Source: an uncultured Bacteroidales bacterium
GTDB taxonomy: Bacteria; Bacteroidota; Bacteroidia; Bacteroidales; Paludibacteraceae
Length of the DNA stretch: 44,984 nucleotides
Direction of reading: 5' to 3'
NCBI GenBank assembly: GCA_945827635.1
Contig: CALZOG010000006.1
Span: 1 to 44,984, forward strand
Shown here: positions 36,674-44,906 of the stretch, one piece after another
Numbering within the stretch: position 1 is the first letter of the stretch
Layout of the letters: every line of letters begins with the position of its first letter
The notes under the pieces: model-generated
The model's input: the letters and a program-made list of their open reading frames with translations, nothing else
What the model was told of the DNA's origin: nothing
Database searches by the model: none
Position numbers and translations under genes: made by a program

Positions 36674-36692
36674 TTGCGTGTAAGGCTAAGAG

Positions 36693-36729
36693 ACAAAGCG
36701 GTGCGTCCTATTGAGGCGTACCGCTTTGT
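36693..36729 (+). terminator. Terminator hairpin after the second giant gene
   Basis: ACAAAGCGGTGCGTC (36693-36707) pairs with GGCGTACCGCTTTGT (36715-36729) over 15 bp with two G-U pairs and a 7-nt loop. It starts 20 bases after the stop codon and is followed by a U-rich TGTTAACTGTTG stretch. Confidence 0.75.
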
Positions 36730-36892
36730 TGTTAACTGTTGTACTGAATAATTCACAGTACGATGGTGGGCGCGCAAGTGTTAGACGTGATACAAGTCAT
36801 TTGAGTAATTTGACATTTATGCCTGTGATTTGCTGTTTTATGTGCATAAATTGTGGATAAAAAAGAAAAAATGACATTTTTCTCACAAAATA

Positions 36893-36924
36893 TTTGCTTT
36901 TTCAAAAAAAAAGTTGTAATTTTG
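36893..36924 (+). promoter_or_regulatory. Bacteroidetes -33/-7 promoter of the OmpA-family gene and polysaccharide locus
   Basis: TTTG (36893-36896) and TAATTTTG (36917-36924) are separated by 20 bases. It is the only consensus promoter found before the Wza-Wzc-transferase genes, so it probably drives the whole cluster from the OmpA-family gene onward. Confidence 0.8.
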
Positions 36925-36979
36925 TGGCCTTTGAAATCAAATTATTATGTAAATGCGGAAATTTTACTACAATCCTAAT

Positions 36980-38176
36980 ATGAAAAAATGTATTTTTGCG
37001 CTATGCGCATTGCTTGTATGTGCCTTGCCTGTTTTTGCTCAAGAGGCACCTTCTATGGATGCGAATCCCGATTCAATTAGAGTGTCGTATGTTCCTAATC
37101 GTTTTGGCGACAATTGGGAGTTGTCGATAGCCGGTGGCGTAAGTGTGCTCTTTAATGGCGTAGGCCATGCCAAGGAAACGACATCAGCTCCTGAGGTCGC
37201 TTCTGGCAATAAGACTTATGATGCCGTGGGTGGCGTAGCTGAAATAGCTGCTACCAAATGGTTTAATCCTTATATAGCAGGTCGTATCGGCTGGATGACC
37301 GGTTATCTTCCCTATGCGAATGCAAAAGGTGCTTCTTCGAACATAGCAGAATGGCATAACTATGCCCATATCGATATGTTGTGGGATTGGACCACGCAAT
37401 TTGGAGGATATAAGCCTGGCCGTATCTATGATGCTGTGCCGTACGTACATGTGGGTATAGTAGGCAACCCCGGCTATAATGTAATGATGGGAGGTGGCGC
37501 TGGTTTTCTTAGCCGATTTCACTTGAATGACAGTTGGTTGCTTAATCTTGATTTGCGTGCTACGGCCACATCTGCACGTAAGTTCGGTATGCCCTCAGGT
37601 ATAGCCATCGATGTAAATGCTCTGGTGGGTGTTAGTTACCGTTTCAAGGAGCAGGGGTGGAAAAAGAAAATGTACAATCCCTATGGCCCGGAGGTTCGCC
37701 GTTTGCTAAATGAGAATGACGACCTAAAACGTCAACTGGACGATGCTCAGCAGGTGAACGAGTCTCTTGCGCAGGAGGTACAAAAAGCTCAAGAGGAAAA
37801 GATTCTCACGGAGGTTGTGACAAAGGAAGTGTTCCGTGGCATACCCGATACATTGGAGATGACAGTGTACTATGCTATCAATTCATCGAAATTGTCAGCG
37901 TATGAGCAGGCTCACCTCAACACCTATATCCGTATGATTAATTTCAACGACCCGAATCGCGAGCACCGCTATTGCGTAATCGGTACAGCCGATCAAGGCA
38001 CGGGTACGCTTGAGGTTAACCAGCGCGTATCGCTGGAGCGCGCCAATGCCATAAAGCAGGCGCTGATGGATAATGGTATCCGTGAGGAACTCATAGATGT
38101 TCAAACCCGTATCGTTCCGGATGGCGAAGCCTGCATGGCACGTGCTTCGCATGTGATTATTTATCCGTTGCAATAA
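36980..38176 (+). CDS. OmpA-family outer membrane protein
   Basis: The protein (398 aa) has a signal peptide (MKKCIFALCALLVCALPVFA, cut before QEAP). An N-terminal region of beta-barrel character spans about residues 30-230. A coiled coil (VRRLLNENDDLKRQLDDAQQ, about 240-275) follows. The C-terminal OmpA/MotB-like peptidoglycan-binding domain includes YYAINSSKLSAYEQAHL, VIGTADQGTG and NQRVSLERANAIKQAL. It would tie the outer membrane to peptidoglycan. An in-frame ATG at 36953 would add nine residues before the signal peptide; ATG at 36980 is preferred. The export lipoprotein gene starts 12 bp after its stop, so the two are likely co-transcribed. A structural role for the polysaccharide machinery is inferred. 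Confidence 0.88.
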   Translation: MKKCIFALCALLVCALPVFAQEAPSMDANPDSIRVSYVPNRFGDNWELSIAGGVSVLFNGVGHAKETTSAPEVASGNKTYDAVGGVAEIAATKWFNPYIAGRIGWMTGYLPYANAKGASSNIAEWHNYAHIDMLWDWTTQFGGYKPGRIYDAVPYVHVGIVGNPGYNVMMGGGAGFLSRFHLNDSWLLNLDLRATATSARKFGMPSGIAIDVNALVGVSYRFKEQGWKKKMYNPYGPEVRRLLNENDDLKRQLDDAQQVNESLAQEVQKAQEEKILTEVVTKEVFRGIPDTLEMTVYYAINSSKLSAYEQAHLNTYIRMINFNDPNREHRYCVIGTADQGTGTLEVNQRVSLERANAIKQALMDNGIREELIDVQTRIVPDGEACMARASHVIIYPLQ

Positions 38177-38188
38177 CACCCGGTGTAG

Positions 38189-39016
38189 ATGAAGCAACTG
38201 AAGATCATTATAGTATTACTGACCTGTGGCATATGTGCCGCATCTTGCGTTTCGCAGCGTAAGTTATCCTACTTGCGCGATGTGACTGCAGCATCAGCTG
38301 ATTCAATCAATCAAACTTTTACCTCACAAAAGGAGAATCATATAGCCAAAGGCGATTTACTCTCCATCTTTGTGAATGCGTTGGATATACAAGCTGTGCA
38401 GGCTTTCAACTTGCCGGTGGCGAATGTGCAGAACTTAGGTGCTCGTCAGGTGTCAGCGGCTGTGGGTGGTGGCTCGCTGCAAGGATATTGGGTCGATCCC
38501 GAAGGGAATATTGATTTCCCTGTATTGGGAAAGTTGCATGTGGAAGGTCTGACTACCACTATGCTCAAAGATACCCTGACGCAACTTATCTCGCGCTCGG
38601 TAAAAGACCCTATTATCAATATCAACTTCATGAATTTCTTTGTGACGGTGCTGGGCGAAGTTAAGAATCCCGGACGTCACGCTGTCAGTTCGCAGGGCAT
38701 GACTATATTTGAAGCACTTGGCCTGGCGGGAGATTTGACCATATATGGCAAGCGAAATAACGTGCTTGTGTCACGAGAGGTAGACGGTAAGATGGAGTTT
38801 TCTAGGTTGAATCTGAATGATCAGGCAATATTTGCCTCTCCCTACTACCATATTCGCCAAAACGATGTGATATATGTAGAACCAAATAATGCGCGTGCCA
38901 TCTCATCACAAAACATTCCATTGTATTTGTCAATGGTTACAACATTAGGATCTATGGCTACATTAATAGTTTCCTTATATTCAAATGCGCTTACGATAAA
39001 GGAATTGAAGAAATAA
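38189..39016 (+). CDS. Wza-like polysaccharide export lipoprotein
   Basis: The N-terminus carries a lipoprotein signal ending CAASC (lipobox Cys20), so the protein is lipidated. The polysaccharide export domain is visible as HIAKGDLLSIFVNALD, followed by YWVDPEGNIDFPVLGKLHVEG. An SLBB-like domain begins at FFVTVLGEVKNPGRHAVS and includes FEALGLAGDLTIYGKRNNVLVSR in two adjoining parts. A C-terminal hydrophobic helix (YLSMVTTLGSMATLIVSLYS) would cross the outer membrane, as in Wza. The length of 275 aa is typical for Bacteroidetes. It would form the outer-membrane channel with the Wzc-like protein encoded 28 bp downstream. Confidence 0.93.
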   Translation: MKQLKIIIVLLTCGICAASCVSQRKLSYLRDVTAASADSINQTFTSQKENHIAKGDLLSIFVNALDIQAVQAFNLPVANVQNLGARQVSAAVGGGSLQGYWVDPEGNIDFPVLGKLHVEGLTTTMLKDTLTQLISRSVKDPIININFMNFFVTVLGEVKNPGRHAVSSQGMTIFEALGLAGDLTIYGKRNNVLVSREVDGKMEFSRLNLNDQAIFASPYYHIRQNDVIYVEPNNARAISSQNIPLYLSMVTTLGSMATLIVSLYSNALTIKELKK

Positions 39017-39044
39017 CGAGAGACATTAAACACAAAATCTATTT

Positions 39045-41444
39045 ATGGCTCAACAACAGAAGCAGCAAGATATTCAGGAGTTTGATTTTATCAAACTATT
39101 TTTCCATTGTCTCCATTATTGGTATTGGTTCTTGCTCTGTGGCGCGATAAGTGCAGGAGTTGCTACGTTGTATATTCAAAGCAAAACAAGAGTATTTACG
39201 ACCTCTACGACCATTATGCTTCGAACAGACAACAATATGTCACGCTCATCTTTGCAGACAGATATGCTAGAGATGATGGGTTATCAGACGAGTAAAATTG
39301 TTGAGGATGAAATGGTAATTCTTCAATCTCGAACCATCATGGAACAAGCGGTTCGCGCGTTGAATTTGCAAACGGAGTATAGAAAGAAAGTGGGATTACG
39401 CTGGGAGGGACAATATCCTAATCCGGATGTGTTGCTAACGTTTGAGCCTGGCGTGTTGGATACGTTAAGAGGGCTTTCGATAGAGTTGGAGCGAAAAGAA
39501 TATGAATATGTAGTCACGCTGGACTATCGTGGTGTTGAATCCATACTTCATGTCAGTGATTTTCTGTCACCGATTCCAACCTCAGCCGGCTTATTAACAT
39601 TCTCTGAAGTGCGTGCGCTACAGGTTGGAGATAAGATACGCATAACCACGATGCCTGTATTTGGGCGTGCAAATGCTTTGTTGGGGCAGTTAAGTTGCCG
39701 TCCTGTGAGAAGTAAAGGCGAAAGTAATGTTATCGTAGTCTCCATGCAAAGCGATATGCCATCTCGAGCTAAAGATGTGGTGATGAAGGTGGTAGAACTC
39801 TATAATTTAGACGCAGTTGTTGATAAAAATATTATGGCAACTAATACAGCGAACTTTATCAATGAGCGTTTGCAGATTGTAGAACAAGAATTGGGGGAAG
39901 TTGAGACGGCGGTAGAGTCGTACATGAAAGAGAATGGGCTGACGGATATGTCGCAGGAATTGCGACTTGCCTTATCCAATCAAACTGCATATCAAAAAGA
40001 GTTGGCTGATGTAGAGACGCAAATAAATTTATTGAATTTCCTTGATGATTATTTGCAAGAACCCTCAAATGAGCGTTCTCTTATTCCTTCCAACTTGGGA
40101 GTAAAGGATGGCTCCTTGCAAAAGTTGATAAGTGATTATAACGGATTGTTGCTCCAGCAAATGCGTATGGAGCGAAGCGCAACCGAGCAAAACCCGACCT
40201 ATATTCAGTCCGTTGAAGAATCGGTTACGTTGCGTCAAGCAATCTTATCTTCGATCAGCAATATTCGTCGCGGATTACAAATTCAGAAGTCTGATTTAGC
40301 GAAAAAAGACCGTGAATTTGCTTCGAAATTGTATAAGACTCCTGAAAAAGAGCGTAAATATGTGGAAATCAAACGTCAACAGGAGATAAAGGAGAAATTA
40401 TACATATATCTCTATCAGAAACGCGAGGAAAACGCATTAACCTTAGCATCTACAGTTATGCCGGCTAAGGTGATAGATTCCCCAATAACAACAGGACCTA
40501 TATCGCCGCGAACAAAGCGAATATGGATGATTGTTCTAGCAATAGGTATTGGTATTCCGCTGATAATAATCTTTTTGATTGATTATTTGAATGACGAAGT
40601 AAAAGACTTACGTGAGTTCCAGTCGGTTGTAAAAGCTCCCTTCCTCGGCCATGTACTCTACATGCCATCGGATAATGTGGTGGCCGTTGATAGCCACAAC
40701 AACTCAGCGCAGGCGGAACTTTTCAGAACCATACGAACGAATCTCCGGTTTATGTTGCCTGACAAAAAATCGCCTGTTCTGCTGGTGACATCGGCGCTGA
40801 ACGGTGAAGGTAAGTCGTATGTTGCCATCAATATAGCAGCCTCGTTGGCGCTATTGAAGAAGAAGGTGATTCTGGTAGGTATGGATATTCGTAAGCCGAC
40901 CTTGTCGCAGTACCTTCATATAGATTTCAAGGGGCATCTGACATCGTTCTTGCTTGACCCCACGATGCCGTTGGATGAACTGATTATCCCGTCCGGAGCG
41001 GTAGATAATCTGGATGTGCTGCCTTCAGGTGCCATACCTCCCAACCCGGGCGAGTTGATTCAGTCGGCTAATGTGGAGTTGCTGTTTAATGCTTTGCGGG
41101 AACGCTATGACTATATCGTGGTGGATACGGCGCCGTTGTATCTGGTATCCGATACCTTCCATTTGGATAAGTATGCCGATATGACGATATTTGTAACACG
41201 AGCCAACTACATCTCGCGAGAGATGTTACCATATATTCAGGATATTTATGCCGAACAAAAGATGCATAACATGGCATGTGTCTTGAACGCCTCTACCGGT
41301 GTCAAACGTGGCTACGGTTATGGTCGTTATGGTTACGGCCGTTACGGTTATGGTCGCTATGGTTATGGTCGTTATGGCTATGGCCACTATGGATATGGAG
41401 GCTATGGGTATGGCTATTATGGTGAAAAACAGAAAGACTCTTAA
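39045..41444 (+). CDS. Wzc-like chain-length determinant / tyrosine autokinase with extreme Tyr-Gly tail
   Basis: This is a 799-aa fusion of a Wzz-type periplasmic domain and a bacterial tyrosine kinase. Membrane segments lie near residues 25-44 and 493-515, with a long coiled-coil-rich periplasmic region between. The kinase has Walker A GEGKS (587-591), Walker A' GMDIRKP (Asp614) and Walker B IVVDTAP (Asp694). The protein would control polysaccharide chain length and export with Wza. The C-terminal tail (756-792) is an almost pure (R/H/G)YGYG repeat with 16 Tyr, far more regular than the usual scattered Tyr cluster that is autophosphorylated. The transferase gene starts 6 bp after its stop. 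Confidence 0.94.
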   Translation: MAQQQKQQDIQEFDFIKLFFHCLHYWYWFLLCGAISAGVATLYIQSKTRVFTTSTTIMLRTDNNMSRSSLQTDMLEMMGYQTSKIVEDEMVILQSRTIMEQAVRALNLQTEYRKKVGLRWEGQYPNPDVLLTFEPGVLDTLRGLSIELERKEYEYVVTLDYRGVESILHVSDFLSPIPTSAGLLTFSEVRALQVGDKIRITTMPVFGRANALLGQLSCRPVRSKGESNVIVVSMQSDMPSRAKDVVMKVVELYNLDAVVDKNIMATNTANFINERLQIVEQELGEVETAVESYMKENGLTDMSQELRLALSNQTAYQKELADVETQINLLNFLDDYLQEPSNERSLIPSNLGVKDGSLQKLISDYNGLLLQQMRMERSATEQNPTYIQSVEESVTLRQAILSSISNIRRGLQIQKSDLAKKDREFASKLYKTPEKERKYVEIKRQQEIKEKLYIYLYQKREENALTLASTVMPAKVIDSPITTGPISPRTKRIWMIVLAIGIGIPLIIIFLIDYLNDEVKDLREFQSVVKAPFLGHVLYMPSDNVVAVDSHNNSAQAELFRTIRTNLRFMLPDKKSPVLLVTSALNGEGKSYVAINIAASLALLKKKVILVGMDIRKPTLSQYLHIDFKGHLTSFLLDPTMPLDELIIPSGAVDNLDVLPSGAIPPNPGELIQSANVELLFNALRERYDYIVVDTAPLYLVSDTFHLDKYADMTIFVTRANYISREMLPYIQDIYAEQKMHNMACVLNASTGVKRGYGYGRYGYGRYGYGRYGYGRYGYGHYGYGGYGYGYYGEKQKDS
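41310..41420 (+). repeat. 15-bp coding tandem repeat of the kinase Tyr-Gly tail
   Basis: The DNA repeats CGTTATGGTTACGGC-type 15-bp units, encoding RYGYG four times, then HYGYG and GYGYG, flanked by GYGYG and YY. Third-position differences between units suggest selection on the protein rather than very recent slippage. Confidence 0.85.
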
Positions 41445-41450
41445 TTACTA

Positions 41451-42839
41451 ATGCCGTCATTCTCGGATACCGAATCAGCATGGAAATGGTTGGTCGCACT
41501 GATTGACCTGATTGCTATATACCTCCTGTATTGGGGCGGTATGGTCATGGGTGTGATACCTATGATCCAGGGGTGGTATGTCTGGTTGGGTATATGTTAT
41601 ATCTTTGTGTTCTTGATTTATCCGCCAATGGCACATCAGCGTTTGGCTAAAGCAACGCAGGTGGCTACACATGCGTTGTGGAGTTCAGTTATGATGTTCC
41701 TGCTATATGTGTTGGCTGTGTATGCTGCACAACTGTATGACCCTACCGAAGGACGCTTGTGGTATCTGCCAATCATATGGGCGGTGCTGGCTTTGCTTCT
41801 GTTTATCAGCCGCATGAGTACGCGCGCTCTCATTCGTCGCTTCCGTACCTATGGAATCAACAACAGACGTGTGTTGTTTGTAGGTGCAGGGCATAACCTC
41901 CGCTACTTGTACGACGAACTGTCTAATAATCCGACAACAGGCTACCGTGTAAAGGGGTATTTCGATGAGAGTACTGATAATCAATTTACCGATGTGTTGC
42001 CTCGCCTTGGCGCAATAGCTGATATTGAACCTTATCTCCGAAAGCAACCGGTGGATATCATCTTCTGTAATCTTACCAGCCGGCATGACAAGGAGATTTT
42101 GCAGTTGATGAACTATTGCGAGAATCACCTTATCCGATTCTACTCTGTGCCTAATGTGCGCAACTATGTGCATCATGTCATGCAGGTGGAGATGCTAGGT
42201 AATATGCCTGTCCTATCGTTGCGCGAGGAGTCGCTTAATAGGCCGATAAATCGATTTATCAAGCGTACATTTGACATTGCGTTCTCGCTACTGTTCTTAT
42301 GCACCTTGTTCCCGTTCATCTTCTTGTTCTGCGCTATAGGTATCAAGTTGTCCAGCCCGGGACCGATTTTCTTCAAGCAGAAACGTACAGGCATACGCGG
42401 AAAGGAGTTCACATGCTACAAATTCCGCTCCATGCACATCAATGATCAGGCGGATACGCTGCAGGCAACGAAGGACGACCCGCGTAAGTTCCCGTTTGGC
42501 GACTTTATCCGTAAGACCAATCTGGACGAAACGCCACAGTTTATCAATGTGCTGCGTGGCGAGATGTCTATCGTTGGTCCGCGTCCGCACATGCTGAAGC
42601 ATACCGAGGAATATTCGCAGTTGGTGGACAAGTACATGGTTCGCCATTGGGCTAAACCCGGTATCACAGGTTGGGCACAAGTCACCGGTGCACGCGGCGA
42701 GACCGAACATCTGTGGCAGATGCAGGAGCGTATTGAGAAAGACGTTTGGTATATCGAAAATTATAGTTTCATGCTTGACCTGCAGATCATTATCTTAACG
42801 ATACGGACTCTGCTTAAGCATGACGAGCACGCCTATTAG
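41451..42839 (+). CDS. Undecaprenyl-phosphate sugar phosphotransferase (initiating polyprenyl glycosylphosphotransferase)
   Basis: The enzyme moves a sugar-1-phosphate from a UDP-sugar to undecaprenyl phosphate, the first step of repeat-unit assembly at the inner membrane. The N-terminal half has about four membrane helices (residues 10-120) and a nucleotide-binding-like region (VLFVGAGHNLRYLYDEL). The C-terminal half is a bacterial sugar transferase domain: RFIKRTFDIAFSLLF, then a membrane helix, SSPGPIFFKQKRTG, YKFRSMH, KTNLDETPQFINVL, GEMSIVGPRPH and KPGITGWAQVTGARG. The length of 462 aa fits the WcaJ/WbaP class; glucose or galactose cannot be told apart here. It is probably in the same operon as the Wza- and Wzc-like genes. 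Confidence 0.93.
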   Translation: MPSFSDTESAWKWLVALIDLIAIYLLYWGGMVMGVIPMIQGWYVWLGICYIFVFLIYPPMAHQRLAKATQVATHALWSSVMMFLLYVLAVYAAQLYDPTEGRLWYLPIIWAVLALLLFISRMSTRALIRRFRTYGINNRRVLFVGAGHNLRYLYDELSNNPTTGYRVKGYFDESTDNQFTDVLPRLGAIADIEPYLRKQPVDIIFCNLTSRHDKEILQLMNYCENHLIRFYSVPNVRNYVHHVMQVEMLGNMPVLSLREESLNRPINRFIKRTFDIAFSLLFLCTLFPFIFLFCAIGIKLSSPGPIFFKQKRTGIRGKEFTCYKFRSMHINDQADTLQATKDDPRKFPFGDFIRKTNLDETPQFINVLRGEMSIVGPRPHMLKHTEEYSQLVDKYMVRHWAKPGITGWAQVTGARGETEHLWQMQERIEKDVWYIENYSFMLDLQIIILTIRTLLKHDEHAY

Positions 42840-42922
42840 TGCGTTTAGTTAATTGTCGTGTAGCGAGAACGACTGAATAAGAATTGCCGTTATTGAAAAT
42901 ATACTACTTGTTGGTAATTTTC

Positions 42923-42984
42923 GGTAATTGTTGACCAAACATACAATTCTGCAATTTTTGACAAATTGTTGATAATTGTTGACC
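42923..42984 (-). repeat. Inverted copies of the TCAACAATTA repeat upstream of the UpxY-like gene
   Basis: In reverse orientation to the other copies, GGTAATTGTTGACC (42923-42936) and the longer AATTGTTGATAATTGTTGAC (42964-42983) lie in the 176-bp gap after the transferase gene. The longer copy is the exact reverse complement of 43715-43734. No consensus -33/-7 promoter was found in this gap. Confidence 0.8.
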
Positions 42985-43015
42985 AAAAATATCACTTCGT
43001 ATTCATAAGGCTAAG

Positions 43016-43714
43016 TTGTTGGCTGTGAATGCAATAGATGAAGAACCCTTGTTCAAGGCAGCATCGCTGCCGGACAACCTCTGTTCGGAAATGAACGAAT
43101 CAGGGGTGTCCCTAAACTATATCCTCAGCCCAACCTTTGTCGAGCCGGAAGGCTATCAATGGTACGTGTTGCGCGTTCCGTACGGGCGTGAGCGCGAGGT
43201 AGCTGCTACCATTCAGTCACCGACGCTTTTGACGTACGCGCCCGTGCAGACCTTGGCTCGCATACGCGGCGGCAAGCGCGAGTTTGTCGAGAAGTCCGCT
43301 TTGCCGAACATGTTTTTTGCATACGCGCGCGAATCGGATCTGGCTTATTATCAGCAGCGTACAATAGTATTGAAGGACCATCCTGACTGGCAACCGGCGC
43401 AACTCAGGTTCATGTATGATCATACTCAAAAGAACGAACAGGGCTACGACCGGAAGATGACCGTTCCGATGGAACAAATGCGACACTTCATCCGTGTAAC
43501 GATGCAGCATGATGAGCATGTGCGCATTTTCCTGAACGATGCGTTTTCTGCCAAGCAAGGCGACTATGTCGAGGTCATTGATGGCAAGTTCGCTGGTGTA
43601 CGCGGACATGTGGCAAGACTGCATGGTCAAACTTGCGTACTCGTCAACCTTGAGGGGATTTGCGTAGCGTCAACGGCCTATGTGCCGAAGGCGTTTTTGA
43701 AGAAGGTAAGGTAA
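43016..43714 (+). CDS. UpxY/NusG-like transcription antiterminator
   Basis: The protein has a NusG N-terminal-type domain (YQWYVLRVPYGREREVAA, then LTYAPVQTL and LPNMFFAY) and a C-terminal KOW-type domain (KQGDYVEVIDGKFAGVRGHV). It matches the UpxY family, which in Bacteroides lets RNA polymerase read through its own capsule locus. It is placed after four polysaccharide genes, not at the head of the locus as in Bacteroides. The start is uncertain: TTG at 43016, GTG at 43025 or ATG at 43091 are all in frame, and the conserved domain begins about 23 residues after the ATG. The gene is bracketed by a perfect 20-bp inverted repeat. Confidence 0.85.
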   Translation: MLAVNAIDEEPLFKAASLPDNLCSEMNESGVSLNYILSPTFVEPEGYQWYVLRVPYGREREVAATIQSPTLLTYAPVQTLARIRGGKREFVEKSALPNMFFAYARESDLAYYQQRTIVLKDHPDWQPAQLRFMYDHTQKNEQGYDRKMTVPMEQMRHFIRVTMQHDEHVRIFLNDAFSAKQGDYVEVIDGKFAGVRGHVARLHGQTCVLVNLEGICVASTAYVPKAFLKKVR

Positions 43715-43745
43715 GTCAACAATTATCAACAATTAACGACAATTA
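43715..43745 (+). repeat. TCAACAATTA-type repeat between the UpxY-like gene and gmd
   Basis: GTCAACAATTATCAACAATT (43715-43734) begins on the base after the antiterminator stop codon and is followed by a third degenerate unit (AACGACAATTA). It fills nearly all of the 43-bp gap and ends 12 bases before the gmd start. Confidence 0.85.
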
Positions 43746-43757
43746 TAAAAAAAATAT

Positions 43758-44894
43758 ATGATGCAAGAGATGAAAAATGTAGCATTGATAACAGGTGTGA
43801 CGGGACAGGATGGTTCGTATTTAAGTGAGTTTCTACTTGCCAAAGGCTATGAAGTACATGGTATAATCCGGCGTTCGTCGGTAGATTTCCGTGAGCGTAT
43901 AGCGCATCTGGAGGGGCAGCCGCATTTCCACTTGCATTATGCGGATATGTCGGACTCGATGTCGCTCGTCAAGCTTGTGGGCAAGGTTCAACCTACCGAG
44001 ATCTACAACTTGGCGGCACAGTCGCATGTGCAGGTCAGCTTCGATGCGCCGGAGTTCACGGCTGATGTGGATGCTGTAGGCGTACTACGTATCCTGGAGG
44101 CGGTGCGCACCAACCATCTGGAGAAAACTTGCAAGATTTACCAAGCCTCCACATCCGAGCTCTATGGTAAGGTGGAGGAGGTACCGCAGAACGAGAACAC
44201 TCCGTTCCATCCGTATAGCCCGTACGCTGTAGCCAAATTGTACGGCTACTGGATTGTCAAGGAGTACCGCGAGGCGTACGGCATGTTCTGCTGCTCGGGC
44301 ATCCTCTTCAACCACGAGTCGGAGCGCCGCGGTGAGACGTTCGTTACCCGCAAGATCACACTGGCAGCCGCTCGTATAGCCCAAGGCAAACAGCAGCAAC
44401 TGCTGCTCGGCAACCTCGATAGCCTGCGAGACTGGGGCTATGCCAAGGATTATGTGGAGTGCATGTGGCTCATACTGCAGCACAAGACGCCGGAGGATTT
44501 CGTGATCGCTACCGGCGTGCAACATACTGTACGTGAGTTCGCTACGCTTGCATTCCAGCATGCCGGAATCACTCTGCGTTGGGAAGGCGAAGGCATCAAC
44601 GAAGTCGGAATATGTGAAGCTGCCACCGATGCTGTCACGCTCCATGCAGGTGAGGATATTGTTGGCAAAACACTTGTCGCAGTCAGCGAAGATTTTTACC
44701 GCCCGACAGATGTGGTCAACCTCTGGGGTGATCCTACCAAGGCACGTGCCGAACTCGGCTGGAATCCGCAGTCCACGACCTTCGAGCAACTGGTTGAACT
44801 GATGGTCGATAGCGATATGAAGAAGGTCGCAGCCGATGCTATCCGCGAGCATGTCAACCTCGCAGAGTATCTCGAGAAAGGTGTCGTAAAATAA
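43758..44894 (+). CDS. gmd: GDP-mannose 4,6-dehydratase
   Basis: Gmd converts GDP-mannose to GDP-4-keto-6-deoxymannose, precursor of GDP-fucose and related deoxysugars. The NADP-binding motif TGVTGQDG is at residues 12-19. Catalytic residues are visible as STSE (131-134) and Tyr156-x-x-x-Lys160 (YAVAK). Other Gmd blocks are [54 protein letters not shown] and the C-terminal [21 protein letters not shown], quoted as [12 protein letters not shown] and TKARAELGW. The length of 378 aa is typical. ATG codons at 43758, 43761 and 43770 are all possible starts; 43770 (MKNVALITG) is also plausible. The expected partner, GDP-fucose synthase, would lie beyond the window. Confidence 0.96.
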   Translation: MMQEMKNVALITGVTGQDGSYLSEFLLAKGYEVHGIIRRSSVDFRERIAHLEGQPHFHLHYADMSDSMSLVKLVGKVQPTEIYNLAAQSHVQVSFDAPEFTADVDAVGVLRILEAVRTNHLEKTCKIYQASTSELYGKVEEVPQNENTPFHPYSPYAVAKLYGYWIVKEYREAYGMFCCSGILFNHESERRGETFVTRKITLAAARIAQGKQQQLLLGNLDSLRDWGYAKDYVECMWLILQHKTPEDFVIATGVQHTVREFATLAFQHAGITLRWEGEGINEVGICEAATDAVTLHAGEDIVGKTLVAVSEDFYRPTDVVNLWGDPTKARAELGWNPQSTTFEQLVELMVDSDMKKVAADAIREHVNLAEYLEKGVVK

Positions 44895-44906
44895 TAGGGG
44901 AGATTA

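Noticed and set aside
36816..36850. Inverted repeat TTTATGC and GCATAAA upstream of the OmpA-family promoter
   Set aside because: The arms are only 7 bp, A/T-rich and 21 bp apart, which is easily due to chance; I kept it only as a note.
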